DNA of 64,000 nt. Origin: an uncultured Francisella sp. GTDB lineage: Bacteria > Pseudomonadota > Gammaproteobacteria > Burkholderiales > Neisseriaceae. This document shows positions 54,313 through 63,200 of the stretch, one piece after another; position 1 is the stretch's first letter; the number at the start of each line of letters is the position of its first letter. The DNA is taken from positions 186,001 through 250,000 of the forward strand of contig CALTVE010000001.1 in assembly GCA_943913135.1 (NCBI GenBank). The letters run 5' to 3'. The notes beneath the pieces were generated by a model, which made no database searches, was not told the origin of the DNA, and saw nothing but the letters and a program-made list of their open reading frames with translations. The translations under genes and the position numbers were made by a program.

Positions 54313-55779
54313 TTAATTCAAACGATATTTAAAGCCTAGTCCTAAAGTATGAGCATCAGAATGGGTGTCAGCAAAAGAGTGACCGCGGCTGTCGACACAA
54401 TTTAAAGCGCCAAGGCCCCGCTCTAGACTTCCTCCGCAATAGCTGGTAGCCGCGACTTTAGCATTTTTTAATTTTAAATAATTATAGGAAAAACCAAAGA
54501 TTAAGTTCCTGCTATATTGGTAATTTCCCCCCAAACCTATTAAATAAGTATCATTGTCAGGTGTTACCGCACTTCGTCCTTTTGGTCCACGTGCGGAAGA
54601 ACTCATATAAGTCACGCCAAAGCGTAATTCCAATGGCTTTGAAACATGGTAAGAACCTCCTAAACCCAAACGCCAGCTGTCTTTAAAATTCAGAGCAATT
54701 TCACTATAATTGGACGCGGTAACGTTGGGGGTATCAGTAGAAGCATCAGGCACTATCTTCATACGTTCCCAGTCTATATGTAAACTTTTCTTTACAGAAT
54801 CATGAGAGTAAGAATAGTTAGCAAAAAGTTTTAATTGATCGCTAATCTTCCATTGTGCCTGTAATTGCCATAGATCTGGATAATCGAGATAAAAATTTAC
54901 TTTTTCTTTATTTTTAAATCCCAAAATTTGCTGACCATAATCCATCACTGAACCAATTAAAGGTAGATTAAAAGTAGAACTGTAATTGAACCACTGAGAG
55001 GTGCCATGCAGTTTACTGTGACTCCTAGAGCGGTAACTGACCCCTAAGCGGAAATCAGGGGTTACATCCCAAAGCCAACTTAAGTTATAGCCGTAGCTGA
55101 CGCTCCACCCTTTTGGAGTAGCATAGATTTCAAAGGTTCCAGAACGGAAAGCATCTTTTCCTTGAAAGATAAAGGGTAAAAAACGACGTGCATAGACATT
55201 CAACGGTTCAGTTTCATCCGCAAATTGACGCAACTTGGCCTTAGAAGCTAAAGCATAAACACCCAAACCTATACTATGATGTGGCGCTATTTTAAATGCA
55301 ATATTAGGATTAAACATTACTGTCATCAAACGAATGCGATTACCGTTGTAGCGCATTACGCTATCTAAGGGATAAGTAAAATCTGCGCCAAAAGGCGCAT
55401 ATATTGCCATGCCACCTACTATTTTATTGTTAAAACGATGACTGATAAAGGTAGACGGGATTTCAATACGGTGGCCAACTTCGCCTGAATTGCTGCCCTG
55501 AATCGGTTCATGTGTTCTAAAATAATAGCCACGGCCATTAAAATAACGGAAACGAGGCTGCATAATGAACAAATTATTTTCTAGCCATGTGTCAGACAAA
55601 TAAGTAAGTCCAGCTGGGTTGGTCACCATCACTGCCGGACTTTTAGCTTCAACACCATTACTATCGGCAGTTGACGCCGCATCAGTGGAATAAAAAGGTA
55701 CACCGATGCCAGCGCCATAGGCAGCGGATGCCATCAAGCTTAAAGTCATCAGGTTTAGTTGGTAAATTATTGCCTTCAT
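54313..55779 (-). CDS. FadL/OmpP1-family outer-membrane transporter
   Basis: Outer-membrane beta barrel for long-chain fatty acids or other hydrophobic compounds. 488 residues: signal peptide (MKAIIYQLNLMTLSLMASAAYG), then the luminal plug start AGIGVPFYSTDAAS and the family NPAGLTYL motif. The pattern of alternating strands continues to a terminal LGLGFKYRLN, suitable for BAM recognition. Two cysteines near the C-terminus (CGGSLERGLGALNC) may form a disulfide. GGGAGGA lies just before the ATG. A repeat-rich 201-bp region lies upstream. Confidence 0.9.
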   Translation of the reverse strand: MKAIIYQLNLMTLSLMASAAYGAGIGVPFYSTDAASTADSNGVEAKSPAVMVTNPAGLTYLSDTWLENNLFIMQPRFRYFNGRGYYFRTHEPIQGSNSGEVGHRIEIPSTFISHRFNNKIVGGMAIYAPFGADFTYPLDSVMRYNGNRIRLMTVMFNPNIAFKIAPHHSIGLGVYALASKAKLRQFADETEPLNVYARRFLPFIFQGKDAFRSGTFEIYATPKGWSVSYGYNLSWLWDVTPDFRLGVSYRSRSHSKLHGTSQWFNYSSTFNLPLIGSVMDYGQQILGFKNKEKVNFYLDYPDLWQLQAQWKISDQLKLFANYSYSHDSVKKSLHIDWERMKIVPDASTDTPNVTASNYSEIALNFKDSWRLGLGGSYHVSKPLELRFGVTYMSSSARGPKGRSAVTPDNDTYLIGLGGNYQYSRNLIFGFSYNYLKLKNAKVAATSYCGGSLERGLGALNCVDSRGHSFADTHSDAHTLGLGFKYRLN

Positions 55780-55825
55780 TGCATTCCTCCCTTCTGGTTA
55801 GAAATAGTATTTCACCTTTCTTCGC

Positions 55826-55848
55826 TTGCTAAAGCGCTTTTTTAGCAA
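55826..55848. repeat. 8-bp inverted repeat upstream of fadL gene
   Basis: TTGCTAAA (55826-55833) and TTTAGCAA (55841-55848) are perfect inverse copies around GCGCTTT. Lies 47 bp before the fadL-type start; its right arm runs into the first tandem repeat copy. Confidence 0.7.
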
Positions 55849-55877
55849 CTGACGATAGCAAGCAGCTGACGATAGCA
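55844..55877. repeat. 17-bp tandem repeat, two copies, upstream of fadL gene
   Basis: AGCAACTGACGATAGCA (55844-55860) is followed without gap by AGCAGCTGACGATAGCA (55861-55877), one mismatch. Placed 65-98 bp before the FadL-type start, in the likely promoter zone, so it may be a double protein-binding site. Confidence 0.85.
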
Positions 55878-55980
55878 GAGCACTTTGTAAAAAACAAGAA
55901 AATGTTAAAATATTAAACTATTTTTATCGGTATTTTGTGAAAGGGGTACATTTTGAAGAATAAAAAAATGCAGGAGGCTT

Positions 55981-56682
55981 TTATCGTTTAAGCTGAGCTT
56001 TTAAATGGTTTTGCAGAAGTTCGTCTATAACGTTCGGCAATTCTTCTTGTAGCTCTCGCTGAATGCAAGAAAGCATGATGTCATAATTGGTTAACAGCAT
56101 ATTTTTAATCATGCCCTGCAGTAAATCTTCCAAATGGGGTTTTAATTCTTTTTTAATTTTATCGATAAATTGGTCTTCATCGATCACACATAGTTTTTTA
56201 CCAGGATCTAAATGTGGATAAACAATGGTTAACTGCACTAGCTCTGGTGGCGTATCGCTGTTTTCAAGATCTATCTGTTGTTCTTCATTTAAAATCACAG
56301 GATCTTCACCTGCTTTTTTGTAAAAAAGAAAGCTTTCCTCATCGCCTTCTACCTTGGAACGCATTAGTACTCGATCCGCTTCTACAGTCCACCGGTTGGC
56401 TAATAATACCTCGGTAGGAGCATCCGGTTTTTTGAGCACTTCATTTTTTTCTTTTTCCCACTGTTTTAAGTAATGATGATAAACCTCTCTCTTTAAAGCA
56501 GGAGAAGCACTTAAGCGCATATTACGCATTCGTCTTTGCCAAAAGGATTTTTCTTTTTCTTCCCTCTCAGGAGAACCCCCTTCTTTTAAAGTTGATGCAT
56601 GCCTGTTTTTACGTAATTGATTCAGGTTATTCACCCAATCGCTTTCTACCCATTTGTTTTTTCCACTATTGTGCGATACCAC
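55981..56682 (-). CDS. Hypothetical protein with duplicated C-terminal helices
   Basis: 233 residues, cytoplasmic by composition (no signal peptide or membrane segment), strongly charged. I do not recognise it. N-terminal 60 residues are basic and disordered-looking; a central part (about 95-165) has VLLANRWTVEADRVLM and VQLTIVYPHLDPGKKL; the C-terminal 60 residues are helical with two similar 17-residue units, 176-192 (IKKELKPHLEDLLQGMI) and 207-223 (IQRELQEELPNVIDELL). The second unit loosely recalls the C-terminal oligomerisation region of PopZ-type scaffold proteins; this is weak. Isolated between fadL and the divergent serS. Confidence 0.65.
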   Translation of the reverse strand: MVSHNSGKNKWVESDWVNNLNQLRKNRHASTLKEGGSPEREEKEKSFWQRRMRNMRLSASPALKREVYHHYLKQWEKEKNEVLKKPDAPTEVLLANRWTVEADRVLMRSKVEGDEESFLFYKKAGEDPVILNEEQQIDLENSDTPPELVQLTIVYPHLDPGKKLCVIDEDQFIDKIKKELKPHLEDLLQGMIKNMLLTNYDIMLSCIQRELQEELPNVIDELLQNHLKAQLKR

Positions 56683-56803
56683 AGTGCACTCCTTAGTTTT
56701 CGCTTATAAAGATTTTAGGAAATATAACGCTTCTAGGCAAAGACTTCTTTTAAGAAATTAAGATTTATTTTCGCCATAAAGAATCGATACAATCAAAAAT
56801 AGG

Positions 56804-56809
56804 TATAAT
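56804..56809 (+). promoter_or_regulatory. Candidate -10 element of serS
   Basis: A perfect TATAAT lies 39 bp before the serS ATG in a 165-bp AT-rich divergent gap. No clear -35 hexamer is found at 16-18 bp. Confidence 0.35.
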
Positions 56810-56847
56810 TATAACTATTTACCCTTAATGCCCTTTGGAAATGAATC

Positions 56848-58140
56848 ATGATTGATGTTCAATACCTGCGCACTGAATTAAGCGAGGTTGCTACGCGTTT
56901 AAAAAGCCGTGGTTATAATTTAGATACCAAACATTTTTCTGCCTTAGAAGAAAAGCGAAAAAAAATGCAAATTTATACCGAGCAAATGCAGGCTGAACGG
57001 AATCAACTATCAAAAACGATTGGGTTTAAAAAGCGCCAAAATGAAAATACAGAGGGGTTGCAAAGTGAAGTAATGCGTTTAAACCAGGAATTAGCTAAAA
57101 ACGAAAAAAAATGGGCAATTATTCAGGAAGAATTTAATAACTGGCTTTTACAGATACCTAATTTACCCGATCAAAGCGTTCCTATTGGTAAAGATGAAAC
57201 AGATAACCTTGAAATTAAACGAGTGGGTACTCCAAGAAATTTTACGTTTCCCATTAAGGACCAAGTAGCGTTGGGTAAAGCTTTCGGCTTGGCTATAGAA
57301 GATGGAGTTAAATTGTCTGGCTCACGGTTTTCAGTCATGAAAGGCAAAATTGCTCGGTTACATCGGGCGCTTGCTCAATTTATGCTGGATTTACATACCG
57401 AGCAACATGGCTACACAGAATACTATACCCCTTATATTGTCAACGCAGATGTTCTTTATGGTACGGGACAATTGCCTAAATTTGCAGAGGATATGTATCA
57501 AGTGTTTCCCGGGGGTAAAGAGGGGGCCAGTGCACAGTACTTAATTTCTACTGCAGAAATACCTCTAACAAATCTGACTGCTGGTGAAGTGTTAGCTTTT
57601 GATGCACTCCCTCTAAAACTCACGGCTCATACTCCCTGTTTCCGGTCAGAAGCAGGTTCACACGGTAAAGATACCCATGGCCTAATCCGCCAGCATCAAT
57701 TTGATAAGGTGGAATTAGTTAATATTACCCATCCAGAATGTTCTTATCAGGATTTAGAAATATTAAGAGAATCCGCGGAACGTGTACTGCAAGCTTTGGA
57801 ATTGCCTTATCGAGTGATGCTCTTATGTACGGGGGATATGGGTTTTAGCGCCAGTAAAACGTACGATTTAGAAGTATGGGTACCTTCGGAACATACTTAT
57901 CGCGAAATTTCCAGTTGCTCTAATTGCGAAGCATTTCAGGCTAGGCGTATGAAGACCCGCTATAAAGATGCAAAAGGTAAAAAACGGTTCGTCCATACTT
58001 TAAACGGTTCTGGGGTTGCAGTTGGGCGTGCTTTAGTAGCCTTACTAGAAAATCATCAACAGGAAGATGGTTCTTTATATTTACCTCCTCCTTTACGCCC
58101 TTATTTTTCCGGGCAAGAATATTTACACCCTGAATCTTAA
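56848..58140 (+). CDS. serS: Seryl-tRNA synthetase
   Basis: Charges tRNA-Ser. 430 residues: N-terminal coiled-coil arm (about 30-110, ALEEKRKKMQIYTEQMQAE) that binds the tRNA, then the class II catalytic core with TAEIPLTNLTAGE, motif 2 around PCFRSEAGSHGKDTHGLIRQ, and motif 3 in NGSGVAVGRALVALLE. Start MIDVQYLRTEL is typical. 10 bp before coaA. Confidence 0.98.
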   Translation: MIDVQYLRTELSEVATRLKSRGYNLDTKHFSALEEKRKKMQIYTEQMQAERNQLSKTIGFKKRQNENTEGLQSEVMRLNQELAKNEKKWAIIQEEFNNWLLQIPNLPDQSVPIGKDETDNLEIKRVGTPRNFTFPIKDQVALGKAFGLAIEDGVKLSGSRFSVMKGKIARLHRALAQFMLDLHTEQHGYTEYYTPYIVNADVLYGTGQLPKFAEDMYQVFPGGKEGASAQYLISTAEIPLTNLTAGEVLAFDALPLKLTAHTPCFRSEAGSHGKDTHGLIRQHQFDKVELVNITHPECSYQDLEILRESAERVLQALELPYRVMLLCTGDMGFSASKTYDLEVWVPSEHTYREISSCSNCEAFQARRMKTRYKDAKGKKRFVHTLNGSGVAVGRALVALLENHQQEDGSLYLPPPLRPYFSGQEYLHPES

Positions 58141-58150
58141 CTACTCTGTT

Positions 58151-59101
58151 ATGGCCTTAGAACACCAAAAACCGCTTACTCCTTATCTTAGCTTTGATCG
58201 CGAACAGTGGTCGTATCTGCGTGATAATGTCCCTTTGCCTTTGACCGAACAAGACTTGGAAACTTTACTCGGAGTCAATGAACATTTATCTTTGGATGAA
58301 GTCGGTACTATTTTTTTACCTTTAGCGCGTTTAATCAATTATTACATTGAGGAAAATCTTAAACGACAAACAGTGTTACATAATTTTTTAGCCATTGAAG
58401 AAACAAACACTCCTTATATCATTGGGATCGCTGGTAGCGTCGCCTCTGGCAAAAGCACTGCTTCACGTATTTTACAAGCCATTTTGGCGCAATGGCCCAT
58501 GCGGCGCAAAGTTGATTTAGTGCAAACCGATGGCTTTTTGTACGATTTAAAAACGCTGGCGGAAAAAAACATCACTTTAAAAAAAGGTTTTCCCGAAAGT
58601 TATAATATGCGCGCGCTGTTAAACTTTGTATACGCAGTAAAATCAGGGCATCGCAATGTATTAGTACCGATTTACTCACAGGCGGGCTATGACATTGTTC
58701 CCCATCAATATAAAATTGTCGATCAACCCGATTTATTAATCCTTGAAGGGCTGAATATCTTACAAGATAATAAAGTAAGCACGCGCCCAGATAACGTAGT
58801 GTTTGTATCTGATTTTGTCGATTTTTCTATATATGTAGATGCTTCAGAAACCCTGTTGGAGAAATGGTTTATCGACAGATTTTTAAGGTTTCGTGAAACC
58901 GCATTTAAAAATCCGAAGTCTTATTTTCATTCCTACACCTTAATTAGCAAAGAAGAAGCGATTAAGTTAGCAAAAGAGGTATGGGTTAATATCAATGGAC
59001 TCAACCTGAAAGAAAACATTTTACCTACTCGGAATCGTGCTGATTTAATCTTAACCAAAGGAGAAAATCATACCTTTGAAACAGTGCGTTTACGGAAATA
59101 A
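58151..59101 (+). CDS. coaA: Pantothenate kinase (type I)
   Basis: First, feedback-regulated step of CoA synthesis. 316 residues, as in E. coli. P-loop GIAGSVASGKST near residue 97, VQTDGFLYD, and EGLNILQDN. The open frame runs 28 codons upstream inside serS, but the ATG at 58151 gives MALEHQKPLTPYLSFDREQW, matching the family start. No clear ribosome-binding site; translation may be coupled to serS. Confidence 0.95.
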   Translation: MALEHQKPLTPYLSFDREQWSYLRDNVPLPLTEQDLETLLGVNEHLSLDEVGTIFLPLARLINYYIEENLKRQTVLHNFLAIEETNTPYIIGIAGSVASGKSTASRILQAILAQWPMRRKVDLVQTDGFLYDLKTLAEKNITLKKGFPESYNMRALLNFVYAVKSGHRNVLVPIYSQAGYDIVPHQYKIVDQPDLLILEGLNILQDNKVSTRPDNVVFVSDFVDFSIYVDASETLLEKWFIDRFLRFRETAFKNPKSYFHSYTLISKEEAIKLAKEVWVNINGLNLKENILPTRNRADLILTKGENHTFETVRLRK

Positions 59102-59132
59102 TTATAGACAACAATAGAAAGAGTTTAATTAA

Positions 59133-60536
59133 GTGAATCCTTTTGCAGCGTTGGGTTTATCAGGTGAACTGGTCCATACTTTAGAGAACTTTGGTTTTAA
59201 TAGCCCTACCCCTATTCAAAAAAAAGCTATTCCTGAAGTTTTGGCAGGTAAAGATCTATTGGCCATTGCCGAAACGGGTACGGGTAAAACGGCAGCTTAT
59301 GCTCTGCCTGCTTTGGAGCGTATTCGTCATCACGCCAATAAGAGCGCATCCCCTGCCATGCATCCTTTGCGGATGCTGGTTTTGCTTCCTACTCGCGAAT
59401 TAGCGATTCAAGTGGAAGATAATATTGCTCAATTTGTAAAAGCACTTCCTCTGCGTTATACCGTTATCTATGGAGGAGCACCTATTACTCCGCAAATAAG
59501 TAATCTACAAAGGGGAATAGAAATTTTGATCGCCACGGTCGGGCGCTTAAGAGATCTTTTAGAGCAAGGGATGGTCCAACTGAATAAAGTGGAAATCGTG
59601 GTTTTGGATGAAGCTGATAAAATGCTCGATATAGGTTTTTTCGATGAAATTTGCGAAATTTTGTCGCTTCTCCCGCAGAAAAAGCAAACATTACTGTTTT
59701 CTGCCACCATTTCTAAAGAGGTAGAGTCAATTGCCACTAAATGCCTAAACAATCCTACTAAAATAGAAAGTAAACCAGAAAAAGCAAGCAATAGCCTGGT
59801 TAAACAGCATATCATAGCCGTAGATTCACGCCGAAAGCGCTCTACCTTAGTGCAACTTTTAGAGGAGTTGCAAAGCCCACAGGCCATGATTTTTTGTAAT
59901 ACCAAAGCCCAGGTAGAAAAATTAATCTCCTATTTACAGCATAAACACTTTAAGGCAGCGGCTATTCATGGAGATAAAAGTCAAGAACATCGTTTAGAGG
60001 CATTGGAAGAATTTAAAAACGGTGCCATTGACTTATTAATTGCGACGGATGTTGCCGCTCGAGGCCTGAATATTTCTAATCTACCTTATGTGATTAATTA
60101 TGACTTACCAACGCATGCAGAAGATTACGTACACCGCATTGGTCGCACCGGGCGCGCCGGCAAGGAAGGTATAGCATTTTCCTTTTTAGAAAAAGTTTCA
60201 TTATCTGCTTTTGAATCCATCCAGGCCCTGTTTACAGAAAAACTTATTATCGAATATCTAGGTAGTAGTCCTCTTACCTGGCTTAAAGCCTATCCTTGTG
60301 CACAGCCTTCTGAATATATTAAAGAGAATAAAGGCAAAAAGAGCCGCAACCAAAACAAAAACAGCGGTCGTATCGATGGCAAAAAAAGAGATTCCACTCC
60401 TCGCGGCCAAATCGAGGGCATCCCCGCAGAAGAATCGACCTATGTTCGAGATAAGCGCCGGCGCGCTCGACATTTACGTAAAAAAGAAGTTTGTGCCTTG
60501 CTATTACCTAATTATGGCGTGTACAAGAGTCAATAA
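59133..60536 (+). CDS. DEAD-box RNA helicase, RhlE-like
   Basis: 467 residues. Q motif FNSPTPIQKKAIP, motif I AETGTGKT, Ia PTRELA, II VLDEADKMLD (DEAD), III SATI (SAT), V ATDVAARGLN and VI HRIGRTGRAG are all present. The C-terminal 70 residues are basic and low-complexity (KGKKSRNQNKNSGR), an RNA-binding tail like that of RhlE or SrmB. The start is GTG. Motif II is followed by KMLDIGF, where RhlE has RMLDMGF. Between coaA and lpxK, overlapping neither if lpxK starts at 60565. Confidence 0.93.
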   Translation: MNPFAALGLSGELVHTLENFGFNSPTPIQKKAIPEVLAGKDLLAIAETGTGKTAAYALPALERIRHHANKSASPAMHPLRMLVLLPTRELAIQVEDNIAQFVKALPLRYTVIYGGAPITPQISNLQRGIEILIATVGRLRDLLEQGMVQLNKVEIVVLDEADKMLDIGFFDEICEILSLLPQKKQTLLFSATISKEVESIATKCLNNPTKIESKPEKASNSLVKQHIIAVDSRRKRSTLVQLLEELQSPQAMIFCNTKAQVEKLISYLQHKHFKAAAIHGDKSQEHRLEALEEFKNGAIDLLIATDVAARGLNISNLPYVINYDLPTHAEDYVHRIGRTGRAGKEGIAFSFLEKVSLSAFESIQALFTEKLIIEYLGSSPLTWLKAYPCAQPSEYIKENKGKKSRNQNKNSGRIDGKKRDSTPRGQIEGIPAEESTYVRDKRRRARHLRKKEVCALLLPNYGVYKSQ

Positions 60537-60564
60537 TTTCCTCATTGACTTGCGGATATATACG

Positions 60565-61623
60565 GTGAAAGCCTTAGAAAAAATCATTTTAGCCCATTGG
60601 GATAAGAAAAACCCTTTTTTATCTTTATTTTTCAAACCTTTGGCAGGACTTTTTGCCATTGTCATACGCTTACGTCGCCTTTTATATCGTTACGGTATAT
60701 TGACTCAGTATCGTTTACCGGTGCCCGTGATCGTTATAGGCAATATTCAATTAGGAGGCAGTGGTAAAACCCCAGTCGTCATTTATTTGGCCCAGGCGTT
60801 AACACAGAGGGGAATGCGCGTAGGAATTATCAGTCGCGGTTATGGAGGAACAACAAAAAATCCAGCCTTAGTAGCGGGAGATAGAGATAACCCGGCCGCT
60901 ATCTATGGTGATGAACCTATCCTTTTAGCCCACAAGAGTGGGCTTCCAGTGGCGGTGGCACGACAAAAAGTAAAGGCGGGTGAATTTCTTTTGCAACACT
61001 TCCCTTTAGATGTCATTTTAAGCGATGATGGCCTACAGCATTATGCTTTAAAACGCGATTTAGAAATTATTGTTTTATCTTACACTGCTCTTTATCAGCA
61101 TCCATCGCTGTTACCCGAAGGGCCATGGCGAGAAGGCTTAAAACGCTTGCAAGAAGCTCAATTTGTGTTGATTACTAAAATTCCATTAAGAAAAACAATG
61201 GATAAAAAGATGGTTGCCAGCAAATTAAAAATTCCAGAGCATAAAATTTTTTTTCTCTACAACCATTTTGGCCCTTTGTACGCCCTCGGCCACCCTGAAA
61301 AAAGGATCCCTGTTCGTGATTTACCTGGTGGGCCCATCGCCGCGGCCTGCGCCATTGGCGAACCAGAGAGTTTTTTCATCGCTTTAAAAGAGAAAGGTAT
61401 TCCCCTTCAAGCCAGTTTAAGTTACCGAGACCACACCCTATTACCCTTGAAAAAACTCCGCCAACGCTATCCTTGTGTTATTATCACTGAGAAAGATGCA
61501 GTTAAATATTCAGGCGTGGACATAGAAGGCGTTTATGTCCTGAGCATGGCGGTAGAGCCTGAAAACGCTTTTTTGTCCCAATTAATACAAAAGATGAATA
61601 ATCTAGAAAGCACCCCAAAATGA
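60565..61623 (+). CDS. lpxK: Tetraacyldisaccharide 4'-kinase
   Basis: Phosphorylates the 4' position of the lipid A precursor at the inner membrane. 352 residues from a GTG at 60565. N-terminal membrane-associated helix (FKPLAGLFAIVIRLRRLLY), P-loop GNIQLGGSGKTPVVI, SRGYGG and LSDDGLQHYAL. The frame is open far upstream through the helicase gene; the ATG at 60514 (overlapping the helicase by 23 bp) is the other plausible start. The GTG is preferred because its first residues align with the E. coli N-terminus. Overlaps ycaR by ATGA. Confidence 0.93.
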   Translation: MKALEKIILAHWDKKNPFLSLFFKPLAGLFAIVIRLRRLLYRYGILTQYRLPVPVIVIGNIQLGGSGKTPVVIYLAQALTQRGMRVGIISRGYGGTTKNPALVAGDRDNPAAIYGDEPILLAHKSGLPVAVARQKVKAGEFLLQHFPLDVILSDDGLQHYALKRDLEIIVLSYTALYQHPSLLPEGPWREGLKRLQEAQFVLITKIPLRKTMDKKMVASKLKIPEHKIFFLYNHFGPLYALGHPEKRIPVRDLPGGPIAAACAIGEPESFFIALKEKGIPLQASLSYRDHTLLPLKKLRQRYPCVIITEKDAVKYSGVDIEGVYVLSMAVEPENAFLSQLIQKMNNLESTPK

Positions 61624-61808
61624 CTGATAGCCAACTTGCTGCTTTAGTATGCCCTATTAGTAAGGGTAAATTAATTTATGATCGAGATCATCAGGAACTG
61701 ATTTCTAAGCAGATGCGTTTGGCTTTTCCCATTCGTGATGGTATTCCTATTTTATTAGAAGAAGAAGCCCGTCCGATCAGTAGCCAAGAGTACAATGATT
61801 TACCCTGA
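61620..61808 (+). CDS. ycaR: Trm112/YcaR family protein
   Basis: 62 residues. LAALVCPISKGKLIYD near the N-terminus and LAFPIRDGIPILLEEEAR are the family marks. It keeps only one of the cysteines of the zinc-binding Trm112 type, as is common in proteobacteria. Function not firmly known. Wedged between lpxK (ATGA overlap) and kdsB (14-bp overlap), the standard lpxK-ycaR-kdsB order. Confidence 0.93.
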   Translation: MTDSQLAALVCPISKGKLIYDRDHQELISKQMRLAFPIRDGIPILLEEEARPISSQEYNDLP

Positions 61809-62547
61809 ATTCATCATTTTAATACCGGTACGTCTTTCTTCCACTCGCTTGAAAAACAAGGCCTTGCGAGATGTAGCAGGGCTTCCCCTTTTTGTGCGTA
61901 CTGCGTGCCAGGCGTCGGCTTCTTTAGCAATACGCACTCTGGTAGTAACCGATAGCGAAGAAATTGCTCTTGTAGGTAAAAAATATGGGGTAGAAGTCCT
62001 GTGGCGCCAAGAAACCCACGATAGTGGGACCGATCGTCTGGCATCAGCAGCACAAGCCTTAACTTTGCCTCCTGATACCATCATTGTTAATGTACAGGGC
62101 GACGAACCTTTAATTGATCCGATGGCAATTAACGCCCTGGCGCTCCGTTTAGCACGCGGTGACGCCCCTGTAGCTACCCTCGCCTACCCTTTTAGAAAAG
62201 AAGATGATAGAACCAATCCAAATGCGGTTAAAGTGGTATTAAATAATAGAGAAGAAGCGCTTTATTTTAGTCGCGCTCCTATCCCCTATTCGCGTAGCCC
62301 CATAGAGGAAATCACCCATTTTCATCATGTGGGTCTTTATGCGTACCGTGCTCATTTTTTACAATGCTATCACCAGTTGATGAGTGCACCCATTGAACGA
62401 GAAGAAAACTTAGAACAGCTGCGTATTTTGTGGCACGGATACTCCATTAGCGTACTTATCTGGGATAGAGCCCCTGCTCCCGGAGTCGACACAGAAGAAG
62501 ACCTGCAATATGTTATTGATTATTTAAAAAACAAGGAAAAACTATGA
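61795..62547 (+). CDS. kdsB: CMP-KDO synthetase
   Basis: Activates 3-deoxy-D-manno-octulosonate with CTP for the LPS inner core. 250 residues: IPVRLSSTRLKNKALRDVAG (nucleotide-binding N-terminus), the metal and substrate loop VNVQGDEPLIDP, HHVGLYAYR, and EENLEQLR near the C-terminus. Overlaps ycaR by 14 bp and adk by ATGA. Confidence 0.96.
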   Translation: MIYPEFIILIPVRLSSTRLKNKALRDVAGLPLFVRTACQASASLAIRTLVVTDSEEIALVGKKYGVEVLWRQETHDSGTDRLASAAQALTLPPDTIIVNVQGDEPLIDPMAINALALRLARGDAPVATLAYPFRKEDDRTNPNAVKVVLNNREEALYFSRAPIPYSRSPIEEITHFHHVGLYAYRAHFLQCYHQLMSAPIEREENLEQLRILWHGYSISVLIWDRAPAPGVDTEEDLQYVIDYLKNKEKL

Positions 62548-63194
62548 AAATATTACTGATTGGTGCCCCGGGCGCTGGTAAAGGCACTCAAGCAGAGTTG
62601 ATTTGCAAAAATCACCATATCCCTCATATCGCCACCGGCGATATGTTGCGTCAGGCGATCAAAAATAAAACACCACTAGGGGAAAAAGCCAGAATCGCAA
62701 TGGAGGCGGGAGAATTAGTGGCTGATGATATCGTGATCAGTTTAGTGAAAGAGAGAATCCAACAGTCAGATGCAACCCAGGGATTCTTATTGGATGGTTT
62801 TCCGCGCACCATTAATCAGGCCATGGCTTTACAGGAAAATGATATCAAACTTGACCATGTCATTGAAATTGCCGTTCCAGATGAATTGGTCATTAAACGA
62901 GTTTCAGGCCGCCGAGTTCATATCCCTTCCGGGCGCGTTTATAACACAGATTTAAATCCTCCTAAAGAACCTGGCAAAGATGATATAACTGGGGAACCTT
63001 TAATTCAGCGAGAGGATGATAAAGAAGAAACGGTGCGCCGTCGTCTGGAAAATTATCATCGCGAAACTGCGCCTTTAATTGTTTATTACAAAGATACGGC
63101 GCAAAGAGAAGGCACCCCAAAATTTGCTAAGATCGATGGGACTAAATCGATGGCCGCTGTTAATGATGGCATCGAAGACTTTTTAAAAAAATAA
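62544..63194 (+). CDS. adk: Adenylate kinase
   Basis: Interconverts ATP + AMP and 2 ADP. 216 residues, the long-lid bacterial type: P-loop GAPGAGKGTQ (7-16), LDGFPRT (about 84-90), and a lid (about 122-160) with HIPSGRVYN but no zinc cysteines, as in E. coli. Coupled to kdsB by ATGA; unusual as the end of an LPS gene run. Confidence 0.97.
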   Translation: MKILLIGAPGAGKGTQAELICKNHHIPHIATGDMLRQAIKNKTPLGEKARIAMEAGELVADDIVISLVKERIQQSDATQGFLLDGFPRTINQAMALQENDIKLDHVIEIAVPDELVIKRVSGRRVHIPSGRVYNTDLNPPKEPGKDDITGEPLIQREDDKEETVRRRLENYHRETAPLIVYYKDTAQREGTPKFAKIDGTKSMAAVNDGIEDFLKK

Positions 63195-63200
63195 GCAGTT

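Noticed and set aside
58067..58150. Longer N-terminus of coaA inside serS
   Set aside because: The extra 28 residues lie within conserved serS coding sequence and do not resemble CoaA; ATG 58151 matches the family start.
60298..60564. Longer N-terminus of lpxK inside the helicase gene
   Set aside because: The frame is open by chance across the low-complexity helicase tail; LpxK similarity begins near 60565.
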